Of a stretch of 64,000 bases of DNA, positions 27,871-36,381 are shown one piece after another (the stretch's first letter is position 1; each line of letters begins with the position of its first letter). The notes under the pieces are model-generated. The model was not told where the DNA came from. It worked only from the letters and a program-made list of their open reading frames with translations, and ran no database searches. Source of the stretch: Paenibacillus sp. MAEPY2. GTDB lineage: Bacteria > Bacillota > Bacilli > Paenibacillales > Paenibacillaceae. Both the position numbers and the translations under genes were made by a program. The DNA is taken from the NCBI RefSeq assembly GCF_000499205.1, contig NZ_AWUK01000030.1, positions 124,001 through 188,000 of the forward strand, in the 5' to 3' direction.

Positions 27871-28422
27871 TTAAATGCCCTCATCAAGCACTTTTAGAAT
27901 GAATTCCGTTTTGGCAGTGGTATAAGCTTCCCTATCATCCTTATTCTCATCAGCAAGCTTAACCTTTAGGGCTGCGTATACCTCAACCAGATCCGGGCGT
28001 TGTCTCAGCACGTCCCGAAACTGGATTTGGCGATCCCAACGTAACTCTTCTGGGCGCATCAGATGAAGATGTACAGCTCTCTTGCCATCTTTCACCCTGA
28101 CCCAGAATCGTCTGTATTCCCGACCATCCAGTTCAGGTGGAACGTAGTTCCATCCTACCGGATTCAACTGATCAGCAATCGAGTCCATGTCCTCCCATGA
28201 CTGCACCTCTGCCATCAAATCAATAATGGGCTTGGCGGGCAATCCCGGAATGGACGTGCTTCCGATATGTTCGAATTTATGAATATCGAACTGCTGCAAC
28301 AGGTTTCTCAACACCCTGATTTCTTCCTGAGCCAATAGCTCCCACATGGGATTGGCCTCAACAATCTCTACCGACTCTGTCGCCCACGCAGGCCAATTTT
28401 CCGGTTGCAAGTGATTTGTCAT
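27871..28422 (-). CDS. GrpB family protein (nucleotidyltransferase fold)
   Basis: A 183-residue protein. The segment FEHIGSTSIPGLPAKPIIDL, followed by VHLHLM, defines the GrpB/UPF0157 family, which has a nucleotidyltransferase-like fold. The Asp in PIIDL and the GSTS loop are intact. Substrate is unknown. Its start overlaps the stop of the small membrane protein by four bases. Confidence 0.88.
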   Translation of the reverse strand: MTNHLQPENWPAWATESVEIVEANPMWELLAQEEIRVLRNLLQQFDIHKFEHIGSTSIPGLPAKPIIDLMAEVQSWEDMDSIADQLNPVGWNYVPPELDGREYRRFWVRVKDGKRAVHLHLMRPEELRWDRQIQFRDVLRQRPDLVEVYAALKVKLADENKDDREAYTTAKTEFILKVLDEGI

Positions 28423-28622
28423 TCAGATGCTCCTTCCTTTGCAGGACTGAATTTCAATCGGTATTCTTCCAGATACTTCGAATAGGCTCGTTTCTTATTG
28501 TCCTCAATTGTGGCAATCATCCCGAGTGTTAGTATCGAAAGTAGGATGAGAAGAAGATACTTCACGTAAGCCAAACCATAGATATTGTTATCTGAGCTTA
28601 TAATTGAAGAATTCAGTTTCAT
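28419..28622 (-). CDS. Small single-helix membrane protein
   Basis: A 67-residue protein with one hydrophobic helix at about residues 20-40 (VKYLLLILLSILTLGMIAT) and a basic tail. I do not recognise a family. Support comes from the ATGA overlap with GrpB and its place at the head of the run of small genes. The ribosome site is weak. Confidence 0.5.
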   Translation of the reverse strand: MKLNSSIISSDNNIYGLAYVKYLLLILLSILTLGMIATIEDNKKRAYSKYLEEYRLKFSPAKEGASE

Positions 28623-28694
28623 CACGTCCAATGCCGTTTTTTGTTGGGTTTAAAACATAGGGCTTGTAAAAACTAATTTTTTTTATACCTAAAA

Positions 28695-28714
28695 GGGGCG
28701 TATGTCTACGCCCC
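28695..28714 (-). terminator. Terminator of the Ig-like repeat protein gene
   Basis: GGGGCGTA and TACGCCCC form a perfect 8-bp stem with a 4-base loop, and UUUU follows on the minus strand. Confidence 0.88.
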
Positions 28715-28774
28715 ATCTGTTTCTGTTCATGATGATGAAATGACCTCAATTGATTTACTTGATTCGATGAAACT

Positions 28775-29893
28775 TTATTTTACCGTTACCGGTATGGTCA
28801 CTTTTTTATTGCCCCATTTGGCAGTGATGGATGTTTTGCCTTTACCTACGGCCACAATCTTGCCGCCCGTTACTGTGGCTACACTTGGTTTGGTGCTGCT
28901 CCACACGGCACTGCTCGTTACAATCGTGGTTTTGCCTGTATCATACTGTGCCATCACACTCAGTGTTGCACTTGCCTGTGGCGATAAGACGAGTGTTTTC
29001 TGGCCTGTGATCAGCTTTTTGAGCAAAGGAACAACGGTAACCTCTGCCTTTATTGTCTGATTTTGATAAGTTCCTGTCAAGGTGGCTTGTCCTTCCGTCA
29101 GTGTTTTGACTGTACCATTTTTGACGATGGCTACATTATTGTTGGAAGAGGTCCACGTTACCTGTTTCGAAAGATTAATCGTTTTCCCATTGGCATATGT
29201 ACCGATGACCTTCAACGCTTTCGATTTCTTAATATTCAGCTGCATGACAGCAGGAGTCACTTCGACTTTGGTAATCTCGTCCGTGATCGCTACGGGAACT
29301 TTAACCGTCTCTGAACCATATTTGCCTTGTAACAGCACTCTACCAGGCGTAATACCTTTAATTTTCCCACTTTCCAGCACAGCCGAAGCACTGGATACCG
29401 TCCATACGATCTCGGACGTGACGTCTTCTTCCTTGCCATTTGCACGCACAATGCTTACTTTGGGAAGCGTACTTTCACTCCCTTTGACAAAGTTATAGGA
29501 ACTAGGGGAAGCTTTGATGCTTTTAATTTTATCCTGAACCTTAACCAGCAATTGTGCTTTGGCACCATTTACCTGTGCGTATACCGTTGCTTCTCCTGCT
29601 GCTACAGCCTTTACCTTGCCTTTTGTTATGGTGACAACCGCATCGTTACTCGTGGACCATGTGACTCCGCCGGTAACATCCTGTTTGTTATCAAAACCTT
29701 CAATAACCGCCATGACTTGAAGCGTAGTTGTCTGGGACACACTCATCTGCTGCGGACTGCTGTTGGTAATTTCAATGGACGTCACATCACCCGTGGCTGC
29801 CAGGGCAAGCGATGGGGCCAGTACTGCCAATACTAAAATAAGGGCCAAGGTGCCTCGTATTGCTTTTTTGATTCCATTCATTATATTCTTCAT
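28775..29893 (-). CDS. Secreted protein with four bacterial Ig-like (BIG2) repeats
   Basis: A 372-residue exported protein. The signal peptide (1-32) ends at SLALAA. Four repeats of about 80 residues follow, each with the BIG2 pattern of a V-T-W-(S/T)-S strand, a V-A/V-I segment and a closing G-x-A/T-x(L/V). Examples are VTWSTSNDAVVTI, VTWTSSNNNVAIV and AVWSSTKPSVATV; repeat 2 is the most divergent. It has no enzymatic domain, no LPXTG and no SLH motif, so it is probably a free or loosely held surface protein. It starts behind GGAGATG and stands alone. Confidence 0.88.
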   Translation of the reverse strand: MKNIMNGIKKAIRGTLALILVLAVLAPSLALAATGDVTSIEITNSSPQQMSVSQTTTLQVMAVIEGFDNKQDVTGGVTWSTSNDAVVTITKGKVKAVAAGEATVYAQVNGAKAQLLVKVQDKIKSIKASPSSYNFVKGSESTLPKVSIVRANGKEEDVTSEIVWTVSSASAVLESGKIKGITPGRVLLQGKYGSETVKVPVAITDEITKVEVTPAVMQLNIKKSKALKVIGTYANGKTINLSKQVTWTSSNNNVAIVKNGTVKTLTEGQATLTGTYQNQTIKAEVTVVPLLKKLITGQKTLVLSPQASATLSVMAQYDTGKTTIVTSSAVWSSTKPSVATVTGGKIVAVGKGKTSITAKWGNKKVTIPVTVK

Positions 29894-30040
29894 CTCCTGT
29901 AATCCAATATTTTACTTCTATTATATTATATCGGAAACACATTACATAAAAGTGAATAATATTGGAGCAAAATCTCGGATATGAGGAACATTCGACATCT
30001 GTCCTCCGATGCAGCCCTCCCTATATTCCATAAATAAGCA

Positions 30041-30083
30041 GAGGCATTCTGCAAGTCATATGGAAGTGACTGAAGAATGCCTC
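30041..30083. terminator. Long nested hairpin behind the MurG-like gene
   Basis: GAGGCATTCT at 30041-30050 pairs with AGAATGCCTC at 30074-30083, and AGTCA/TGACT pairs inside. It lies about 120 bases behind the MurG-like stop. There is no proper U-tract, so it may be an RNA stability element rather than a terminator. Confidence 0.5.
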
Positions 30084-30130
30084 ACGGAGAGGATAGAAAA
30101 AACCTGGAAAAGCGAAGCGTTCGCCTTTAT
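30084..30130 (+). repeat. Fragment of the structured dispersed element
   Basis: ACGGAGAGGATAGAAAAAAC and the following GGAAAAGCGAAGCGTTCGCC match the 5' third of the element (as RNA) in copies 1-3. The remainder is missing. Unlike the full copies, it is antisense to its flanking genes. Confidence 0.7.
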
Positions 30131-30202
30131 AAACGTTTTGAGATAATCAGGATAGATACGATGAGCAAAAAGAACATCACCAGCAACAGTTCGGGAAATA
30201 TT

Positions 30203-31309
30203 TTATTCATGTTCCGCTTTTTTCACCGAGGAAACCGTTGTATGAATAAGCTCCAGCACCTTTTCAACGGCGTTCTCCGCGCCACTCGCCTTCATATGGT
30301 CTATCATACGCTCCCTCTCCATATATACGAGGTCAATATCTTGCAGGAATGTCTGAGCATTCAGCTCCTCCTCATGGAGAACCCTTGCATAACCTCGCTC
30401 CTGGAAATACTTCGCGTTCAGCGTCTGTCCAACACGAGATCCGCCATGGGCATGGGGAATCAGGAGCATCGGCTTGCGGAGTAATAGCCACTCATGGATC
30501 GCATTGGAGCCTGCACGTGACACAACCATATCTGCCATAGCCATTAAATCCGCAAGTTCTTCATGCACGTATTCGAATGACTTGTAGCCTGCAACCTTTG
30601 GGAAGGATGAGTTTAATTTACCTGTACCACATATATGAATGATTTGATAACGCTTGAGCAGTTCCGGCAATGTTTCAAGTACCATACGATTGAGCCTTTC
30701 CGATCCCTGGCTACCACCCATAATCAACAGAATGGGTCGATCGGAGACAAATCTGCAAAAATGAATCCCCCGCGCGCGGCTGCCAAGCTTCAACTCCTCC
30801 CTGATTACGGGGCCTACGTGCACCGTCTTTCCCGAAGCTTCCGTGGAGGCAAACGTTGTTGTATCCATAAACGTGGTACACATGATTTGTGCGTATCGCC
30901 GTGACAGCCTGTTGGCCAGACCTGGATGAAGATCCGGTTCCAGAATCAGAACAGGAACCCGGTTTAAGCTGGCACCCATTACAGCAGGAACAGCCACGAA
31001 GCCTCCTAACGAAAAACAAACATGAGGTTTAATTCGTAAAATGAGCAGATAAGCCTGCAGCACCCCAAGCATAATCTTGAACACATCGGAAACATTCGCC
31101 CATGCCCAATACCTTCTCAACTTGCCTGTTGCAACCGTATGATAGTGAACAGCCGGAATTTTTCCGATTAATTGGCGCTCTATTCCATGCTTCGAGCCAA
31201 TATAATGAATCTCCCATTCCTCCTGAAGCAGTCTGGAGATCAAAATGAGATTGGCTGTCACATGACCGGCGGAGCCCCCTCCTGTAAATATGATCCTCCG
31301 CTTGAACAC
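30203..31309 (-). CDS. MurG-like UDP-GlcNAc glycosyltransferase
   Basis: A 368-residue GT28 protein. The N-terminal domain shows FTGGGSAGHVTANL, GIERQLIG and SLGGFVAVPAV. The C-terminal donor domain shows LLIMGGSQGSERLNRM, ADMVVSRAGSNAIHEWLL and IPHAHGGSRVGQTLNA. MurG normally adds GlcNAc to lipid I. This gene is outside a division/wall cluster and joined to a sugar-nucleotide dehydratase, so a paralog is more likely than the main murG. The GTG at 31309 is chosen because GAGGGGG precedes it; it overlaps the dehydratase gene by 52 bases. The frame is open further upstream, but that part is the dehydratase's tail in another frame. Confidence 0.85.
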   Translation of the reverse strand: MFKRRIIFTGGGSAGHVTANLILISRLLQEEWEIHYIGSKHGIERQLIGKIPAVHYHTVATGKLRRYWAWANVSDVFKIMLGVLQAYLLILRIKPHVCFSLGGFVAVPAVMGASLNRVPVLILEPDLHPGLANRLSRRYAQIMCTTFMDTTTFASTEASGKTVHVGPVIREELKLGSRARGIHFCRFVSDRPILLIMGGSQGSERLNRMVLETLPELLKRYQIIHICGTGKLNSSFPKVAGYKSFEYVHEELADLMAMADMVVSRAGSNAIHEWLLLRKPMLLIPHAHGGSRVGQTLNAKYFQERGYARVLHEEELNAQTFLQDIDLVYMERERMIDHMKASGAENAVEKVLELIHTTVSSVKKAEHE

Positions 31310-32283
31310 AGAAATCCCCCTCTCCACAGCATATCGCGTACCTCTGCCTTGGTCAGGATGACATCCTCCGAATGATACCCTCTGCCAGCAGAAGCAGATG
31401 CCCAACATCCCTCTTTTTCCACTATTTTGGATGAAGGGGAGGCAGTGACAACAAAGTAGGACTTCTCCTCGTCCACTTCACAAACGTTTTCCCAATCTGA
31501 AATCAATGTCTCATACAGCCGTTCTCCTGGCCGGGCTCCGATGAAATTGATCGGAGCATCCTTGTGCCCAGCATCCTCTGCCAAAACCTGCGCGATATCC
31601 GTTATTTTGCAGGATGGCATTCGAGGCACAATAATCTCGCCGCCCTCACATTGCTCCATGGCCGACAGGAGAATCTGCACACCCTCTCCAAGGGGAAGAA
31701 AAAAACGAGTCATTCTGGAATCAGTAACGCTGAGAGGCTGCTCCAACTCAAGCTGGCGTTTGAATAACGGTACTACGCTGCCCGTAGATCCAAGAACATT
31801 CCCGCTTCGTACACAAGCAAAGCTTGTAGCGGAACGGCTGTCAGCCAATAAAATCAATTTTTCCCCGATGGCTTTGGTCATGCCGTACATGCTGGAAGGA
31901 TTCGCAGCCTTGTCCGTAGATACATATACAACCTTCCGCACGTTATTCTCGATTGCAGCATCAATGACGTTCTGCGTTCCGATAATATTGGTTTTGACTG
32001 CACAATCCGGTTGGTCCTCGCAGACCGGAACATGTTTAAGTGCCGCCAGATGAAAGACATAATCTATATCCTTGCAGGCACCCGCCAGCTCCCATCGGTC
32101 CCTGATATCCCCCAGTACAAACTTTACTCTCGGGTCAGAGACGGCTTGCCTCATTTGAGCCTGAAGCGATTCATTTCGTGAAAAAATACGTATCTCTTTG
32201 GGCTCCTTAACGAGCAATTGTTTGACCAACTCTTCCCCCCATGAGCCTGTGCCTCCCGTTATTAAAAAGGTTTTATTGAACAT
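31258..32283 (-). CDS. UDP-N-acetylglucosamine 4,6-dehydratase-like SDR
   Basis: A 341-residue extended short-chain dehydrogenase. It has the NAD motif GGTGSWG, VFHLAALKHVPVCE, the STDKA segment with the Asp-Lys pair of 4,6-dehydratases, the YGMTK active site, and RSGNVLGSTGSVVPLF. It resembles PseB/FlaA1/CapE enzymes, which start synthesis of modified amino sugars. The last 25 residues overlap the MurG-like gene and are poorly conserved in appearance. The ATG at 32283 follows GGAGGG. The pair may make and attach a wall or surface sugar, which is inference. Confidence 0.87.
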   Translation of the reverse strand: MFNKTFLITGGTGSWGEELVKQLLVKEPKEIRIFSRNESLQAQMRQAVSDPRVKFVLGDIRDRWELAGACKDIDYVFHLAALKHVPVCEDQPDCAVKTNIIGTQNVIDAAIENNVRKVVYVSTDKAANPSSMYGMTKAIGEKLILLADSRSATSFACVRSGNVLGSTGSVVPLFKRQLELEQPLSVTDSRMTRFFLPLGEGVQILLSAMEQCEGGEIIVPRMPSCKITDIAQVLAEDAGHKDAPINFIGARPGERLYETLISDWENVCEVDEEKSYFVVTASPSSKIVEKEGCWASASAGRGYHSEDVILTKAEVRDMLWRGGFLCSSGGSYLQEGAPPVM

Positions 32284-32422
32284 TGGATATCCCTCCATGA
32301 ATTAAGTTCTGCTTTAGTGATAAGCCTATCCTAAGGCCATTGTGTTACATCAGTATGACGACAGGAAAACCATTGACTTCCCCCAAGTTATCTGTGCACA
32401 TTCAGGCCGGCCGGATCACACG

Positions 32423-32447
32423 AAAAAAAACCACCATCTGCATGGCG
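32423..32447 (-). terminator. Terminator of the two-component operon
   Basis: CCGCCAT and ATGGTGG pair with one G-U on the minus strand, followed by eight U. It separates the kinase gene from the dehydratase-glycosyltransferase pair. Confidence 0.85.
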
Positions 32448-32457
32448 GCATCCACAG

Positions 32458-33843
32458 TTAACGCTGTATTAAAGGTAAAGAAAAATAAAACATAACCTTC
32501 CCATCGGCTACTCCAAGGCCATAGTCAGCATGGTGGTTCTCCAGAATCGTTTTGGCAATAGACAAGCCCAGTCCCGTCCCACTAAACTTTTTGCTGCGCG
32601 AGCTATCCATTACATAGAAGGGCTCCCAAACCTGATCCCACTGCTCGTGTTCTTCTTTATCCGTTTCATTGGCTATGCCAAAATATGCCGCTTCCCCTTT
32701 TAGCTCAAGTGTAATGGTTATTCGGTCGCCACTTGTATATTTCACCGCGTTGGTCATCCAATTATGCAGAACAGACTCCAGCTTCCGTCGATCAGCCAGC
32801 ACCCAGGTCTCGTCAGCCCAACCCTCCTTCACTTCCACATGCAAACCATGCTGCTGAAATACGGTTTCATAGGTATGAAGGGTCTCTGTGAGCAATTGAC
32901 GAAGATCAACGGGTTCAAAATCGTATACTTCGGCCTGCAGACGGGATAACTCCAACAGTCGATCAATTAATCCAGCCAGCTCCTCGCTTTGTTGCTGAAT
33001 TACCCCAGCATAGGTTCCGTCATCCAGGCCATCCTGAATACCAGAGGCATAGACTCGAATCAGGGAGAGCGGTGTTTTCAATTCATGTGAGATATCCGAG
33101 ATGAACGTTCGCAGATTGGCATTTTTCATTTCCAACGAATGTTGCGCCTGCTGCAATTTGTCGCTCATCACATTGATGCTGCGCCCTAAAGACTCAATCT
33201 CATCACCTGTCTTTATATCAACCTTTGTAAACGATAAGTTGGAAATGGCCTCGGCCGTTTCACTTAGCTTCGCGAGCGGTTTAACGATCCGGGCGGTATA
33301 CAGCACGGACAGCAGGATGAGCAGCAGCAGCATACCGAGCCATATATACGCATTGAACTGATTAATAATTCGAATCGTCTCCGCTGAATGAGAGATGGAT
33401 TCGCCGACTGCGAACACGGAATCCCCCACCTTCACAAAGTTGACGAGGAAGCTTGATTTTAACTTGGTCTGATCATAGAATTTATTAACCCGTGCACCCT
33501 CACGCAGCGCAGTGATACTCTCCTCTGTCAGCCAAAATTTACTAAGGGCAATCCCCTTGCGGTTATATTGTAATAACAATTGATCGTTAATATCATTTAC
33601 ATTATCCTTCAACGAAGCGTAAGCGATAGCGACTTCGTATTGCGTTTCAAGGCTCTCAATCCGTTGTATTGGAACGCCATGTTCTGAAGCAGAGATTTCA
33701 GTCGTTAACTCGGCCAACTTCTGCTTTTTTTGATACAAAAAATAGGTTGGCAGAAAAAATGTATTGACGATAAAGGATAGGAAGAAGACCACACACAATG
33801 CACTGATAATACGCACGAGCAGCTTACGGGTCAGTTTACTCAT
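32458..33843 (-). CDS. Sensor histidine kinase
   Basis: A 461-residue membrane kinase. TM1 is at about residues 11-34 and TM2 at about 165-184, enclosing an extracytoplasmic sensor of about 130 residues with no recognised domain. HAMP follows (185-238), then HisKA with phospho-acceptor His253 (ISHELKTPLSL), then the ATPase with N box NWMTNAVKYTS and G box GTGLGLSIAK. It overlaps the regulator gene by eight bases. The signal is unknown; nearby wall-sugar genes suggest envelope stress. Confidence 0.94.
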   Translation of the reverse strand: MSKLTRKLLVRIISALCVVFFLSFIVNTFFLPTYFLYQKKQKLAELTTEISASEHGVPIQRIESLETQYEVAIAYASLKDNVNDINDQLLLQYNRKGIALSKFWLTEESITALREGARVNKFYDQTKLKSSFLVNFVKVGDSVFAVGESISHSAETIRIINQFNAYIWLGMLLLLILLSVLYTARIVKPLAKLSETAEAISNLSFTKVDIKTGDEIESLGRSINVMSDKLQQAQHSLEMKNANLRTFISDISHELKTPLSLIRVYASGIQDGLDDGTYAGVIQQQSEELAGLIDRLLELSRLQAEVYDFEPVDLRQLLTETLHTYETVFQQHGLHVEVKEGWADETWVLADRRKLESVLHNWMTNAVKYTSGDRITITLELKGEAAYFGIANETDKEEHEQWDQVWEPFYVMDSSRSKKFSGTGLGLSIAKTILENHHADYGLGVADGKVMFYFSLPLIQR

Positions 33844-34483
33844 CTTGATCCTCTAGGCAATAACCCATTCCCCGGTACGTTTTGATCGAATCTTCTCCAA
33901 TTTTCTCACGTAGCCTGCGGATATGTGTGTCTACAGTGCGCTCCTCGCCGAAGTAATCAAAACCCCACACCTGATCCAGCAAAATTTTACGAGTTACGAT
34001 CTGACCCTTATTCATTCCCAGAACCTTCATTAATTCGAATTCCTTATGGGTGGCCCCTACATCCACTCCACGACGGTAGATCTTCTGGCCATCCAGATCG
34101 ACGGTCAGTTCTCCCACAATGATCTTGGAGGAAAGTTGCAGTAGCTTCTTAACACGCAGAAGCAGGATACGCGAATCAAAAGGCTTGCGCAGATAATCAT
34201 CCGCCCCGGCCTTCAAGGCAAGAAATTCATCATCCGATTCCCCTTTGGCTGTCAGCAGCAGTACTTTCGCCCGGCTCGTACGCTTGATTTCCCGACACAC
34301 CTCGACACCGCTGCAACCTGGCATCATCCAATCCAAAACCGCCAAATCGATCTGGTTATTATAAAAGAGCTCCAAGGCTGTTTCCCCATCCTCGGCCAAA
34401 AGCACCTGAAAGCCCTCTTTAACGAAATAGGCTTTCAAGATTTGCAGCATCAGCGGCTCATCATCTGCAAGTAGCAGGTTCAC
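33836..34483 (-). CDS. OmpR-family response regulator
   Basis: A 215-residue regulator. The receiver has acidic residues ADDEP, phospho-acceptor Asp51 (VLDWMMPG), Thr78 and Lys100. The C-terminal winged helix includes THKEFELMKVL, VWGFDYFGEERTVDTHIRRL and TYRGMGYCLE. It is the first gene of the pair, behind GGAGG, and should control envelope or resistance genes. Targets are not visible here. Confidence 0.95.
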   Translation of the reverse strand: MNLLLADDEPLMLQILKAYFVKEGFQVLLAEDGETALELFYNNQIDLAVLDWMMPGCSGVEVCREIKRTSRAKVLLLTAKGESDDEFLALKAGADDYLRKPFDSRILLLRVKKLLQLSSKIIVGELTVDLDGQKIYRRGVDVGATHKEFELMKVLGMNKGQIVTRKILLDQVWGFDYFGEERTVDTHIRRLREKIGEDSIKTYRGMGYCLEDQDE

Positions 34484-34640
34484 ATCTGCGCCTCCTTTCC
34501 AAACTGGATTCTACTATACAATCTGTACGTTACAGCTGTGTGACATACCCGGCTTGTTTGCCATTTCCAACGATTCTGTACTGCAGCACCTATAACATAA
34601 AAGTGCGGCCCACTCTTCACTAGTCCGAAAATCATAGGCA

Positions 34641-34679
34641 AAACAAAAAGGAACCCCGGAATAGAGTTCCTTTTTGTTT
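34641..34679 (-). terminator. Terminator of serS
   Basis: A perfect 14-bp stem AAACAAAAAGGAAC / GTTCCTTTTTGTTT encloses an 11-base loop. The stem itself supplies the U-run on either strand. Confidence 0.88.
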
Positions 34680-34701
34680 CTCAACACAGCTTGTAATCCG
34701 C

Positions 34702-36000
34702 TTAATTCTCTTCCTCCTGGTGTGGCAAAATCAAATATTCGGCACCGCCCATATAGGGCTGAAGAGCGGCTGGGATGCGAATGCTTCCATCCGCCTGCTG
34801 ATGATTCTCCAGCAATGGAATCAGAATGCGTGGCGAAGCGACAGCCGTATTGTTCAACGTATGGCAGTATGCAAGCTTGCCTTCGGCATCGCGACAGCGA
34901 ATATTCGAGCGCCGAGCCTGGAAGTCATGCAGATTCGACGACGAATGTGTCTCTCCGTATGCATTGCGGCTTGGCATCCAGGTTTCAATATCGTACTGTT
35001 TGTACGTTTTCTGCGACATATCGCCTGTACACACAGCCACCACACGATACGGCAGTTCCAGCAATTGCAGTAATTCCTCAGCGTGTCCCGTAATTTCCTG
35101 CAGCATTCGCTCCGATTCTTCTGCATCCGGTGCACAGAGAATGACCTGTTCCACTTTGGCAAATTGATGCACCCGGTACAATCCGCGCACATCCCGCCCG
35201 CCTGAGCCAACCTCACTGCGGAAACATGTCGATACGGCAGCCAGCTTGATCGGCTCCTGCACATCCACAATCTCATCCGCATAATACGAGACCAGCGGCA
35301 CTTCCGATGTTCCCACCAGCCACTTGTTCTCGCCTTGCAATTCATATACCTGATCCCGTCCTGTGGGGAAGAATCCGGTGTTCAAGAGCGTGTTCTCCCT
35401 CACCATCAACGGGACCTCCATTGGCGTAAATCCATGCTTCAGCAGCAGATCAAGCGCAAGTTGCTGTACAGCCCGGTGGAGGAGCAATCCTGCGCCTTTC
35501 AGTACATAGCTTCGTGTTCCACCGATTTTCACTCCACGTGGGATGTCGATTAGATCATGCCGTTCACCAAGTTCCACATGATCTTTAGCCTCATAATCGA
35601 ACACCGGCAGCTCACCCACACGTCTTAGCTCCACATTATCCTCGTCCGATGCGCCCATTGGTGTATCTGGCGATACGACGTTGGGAACCAACCACTGAAG
35701 CCTTGTCACTTCCTCCTGCACAACGGTAAGCTTGGCCTCAACCTGCTCCAACTGATCATTCAGCTGTCGCACCCGAGCCCTTAAATCCTCGGCCTGTTCA
35801 CGCTCCCCGGCTTGCATCAGCTTGCCGATATCCGCAGATAACGAATTACGTAATCTACGGCTCTCTTCCGTTACCTGTAAAAGAGCTCTGCGCTCTTCGT
35901 CCCGTTCCAACAATTCACGAATACTGATATTGATTCTCTTCCCGTCTGCCGCAGCTTGCACCTCTTCTGCATGCTCTCGAATCCACTTCATTTCCAACAT
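34702..36000 (-). CDS. serS: Serine--tRNA ligase
   Basis: A 432-residue class II aminoacyl-tRNA synthetase. The N-terminal coiled-coil arm (residues 30-100) binds the tRNASer long arm. Motif 2 (FRSEVGSGGRDVRGLYRVHQF) is shown in parts, with the TSEVPL loop before it and motif 3 near NNTAVASPRILIPLLE. The ATG at 36000 follows AAAGGAG; the frame continues upstream into the T-box leader but is not translated. Transcription depends on uncharged tRNA through the T-box ahead. Confidence 0.96.
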   Translation of the reverse strand: MLEMKWIREHAEEVQAAADGKRINISIRELLERDEERRALLQVTEESRRLRNSLSADIGKLMQAGEREQAEDLRARVRQLNDQLEQVEAKLTVVQEEVTRLQWLVPNVVSPDTPMGASDEDNVELRRVGELPVFDYEAKDHVELGERHDLIDIPRGVKIGGTRSYVLKGAGLLLHRAVQQLALDLLLKHGFTPMEVPLMVRENTLLNTGFFPTGRDQVYELQGENKWLVGTSEVPLVSYYADEIVDVQEPIKLAAVSTCFRSEVGSGGRDVRGLYRVHQFAKVEQVILCAPDAEESERMLQEITGHAEELLQLLELPYRVVAVCTGDMSQKTYKQYDIETWMPSRNAYGETHSSSNLHDFQARRSNIRCRDAEGKLAYCHTLNNTAVASPRILIPLLENHQQADGSIRIPAALQPYMGGAEYLILPHQEEEN

Positions 36001-36009
36001 GGTCACCGT

Positions 36010-36230
36010 CTCCTTTGGCTGTAAAAATACAAAGAGCGCCCTCATCCCTTGGGACGAGGAGCGCTCTGCTCGCGGTGCCACCCAACTTGCCAAACCAGAA
36101 TATTCTGGTTCAGCCTCTTGGTCCGCGATAACGGGCGGTTCCGGTTAACTTGGGGATTGGTTCCCTCCCCTGGCGAAAACGCCTCCGAGTTGGATGCTCT
36201 TCAACGGCATGGTCCGATCTGTAATTGTTG
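36010..36230 (-). promoter_or_regulatory. T-box leader of serS
   Basis: On the minus strand the T-box sequence GGGTGGCACCGCG lies near 36071-36086. It is followed by the terminator pair AGAGCGCTCCTCGTCCC / GGGATGAGGGCGCTCT and a UUGUAUUUUU tract. Upstream segments fold into stems including CAGAATATTCTG and GGGGA...UCCCC. I could not place the specifier codon with confidence; serine is inferred from the downstream gene. Confidence 0.9.
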
Positions 36231-36236
36231 TTTTTC

Positions 36237-36266
36237 AGTATATACGAACTTTAGCCTCCATTGCAA
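36237..36266 (-). promoter_or_regulatory. Promoter of the serS leader
   Basis: On the minus strand TTGCAA (36261-36266) and TATACT (36237-36242) are 18 bases apart. Transcription would begin near 36230, giving a leader of about 230 nt. Confidence 0.65.
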
Positions 36267-36381
36267 GTTATCCGTGCACGCCCTTACATGTCCTGTTATG
36301 ATAAAGATTGTTTGTTTTTAGGAAATGCTCCTGAATGGCAGACTTACTACATAAACATCATATTAGAAGGAGTTTTCCCTC

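Noticed and set aside
31310-31408. Upstream extension of the MurG-like protein
   Set aside because: That stretch codes for the dehydratase in another frame; the GTG at 31309 has an ideal ribosome site and gives a normal MurG N-terminus.
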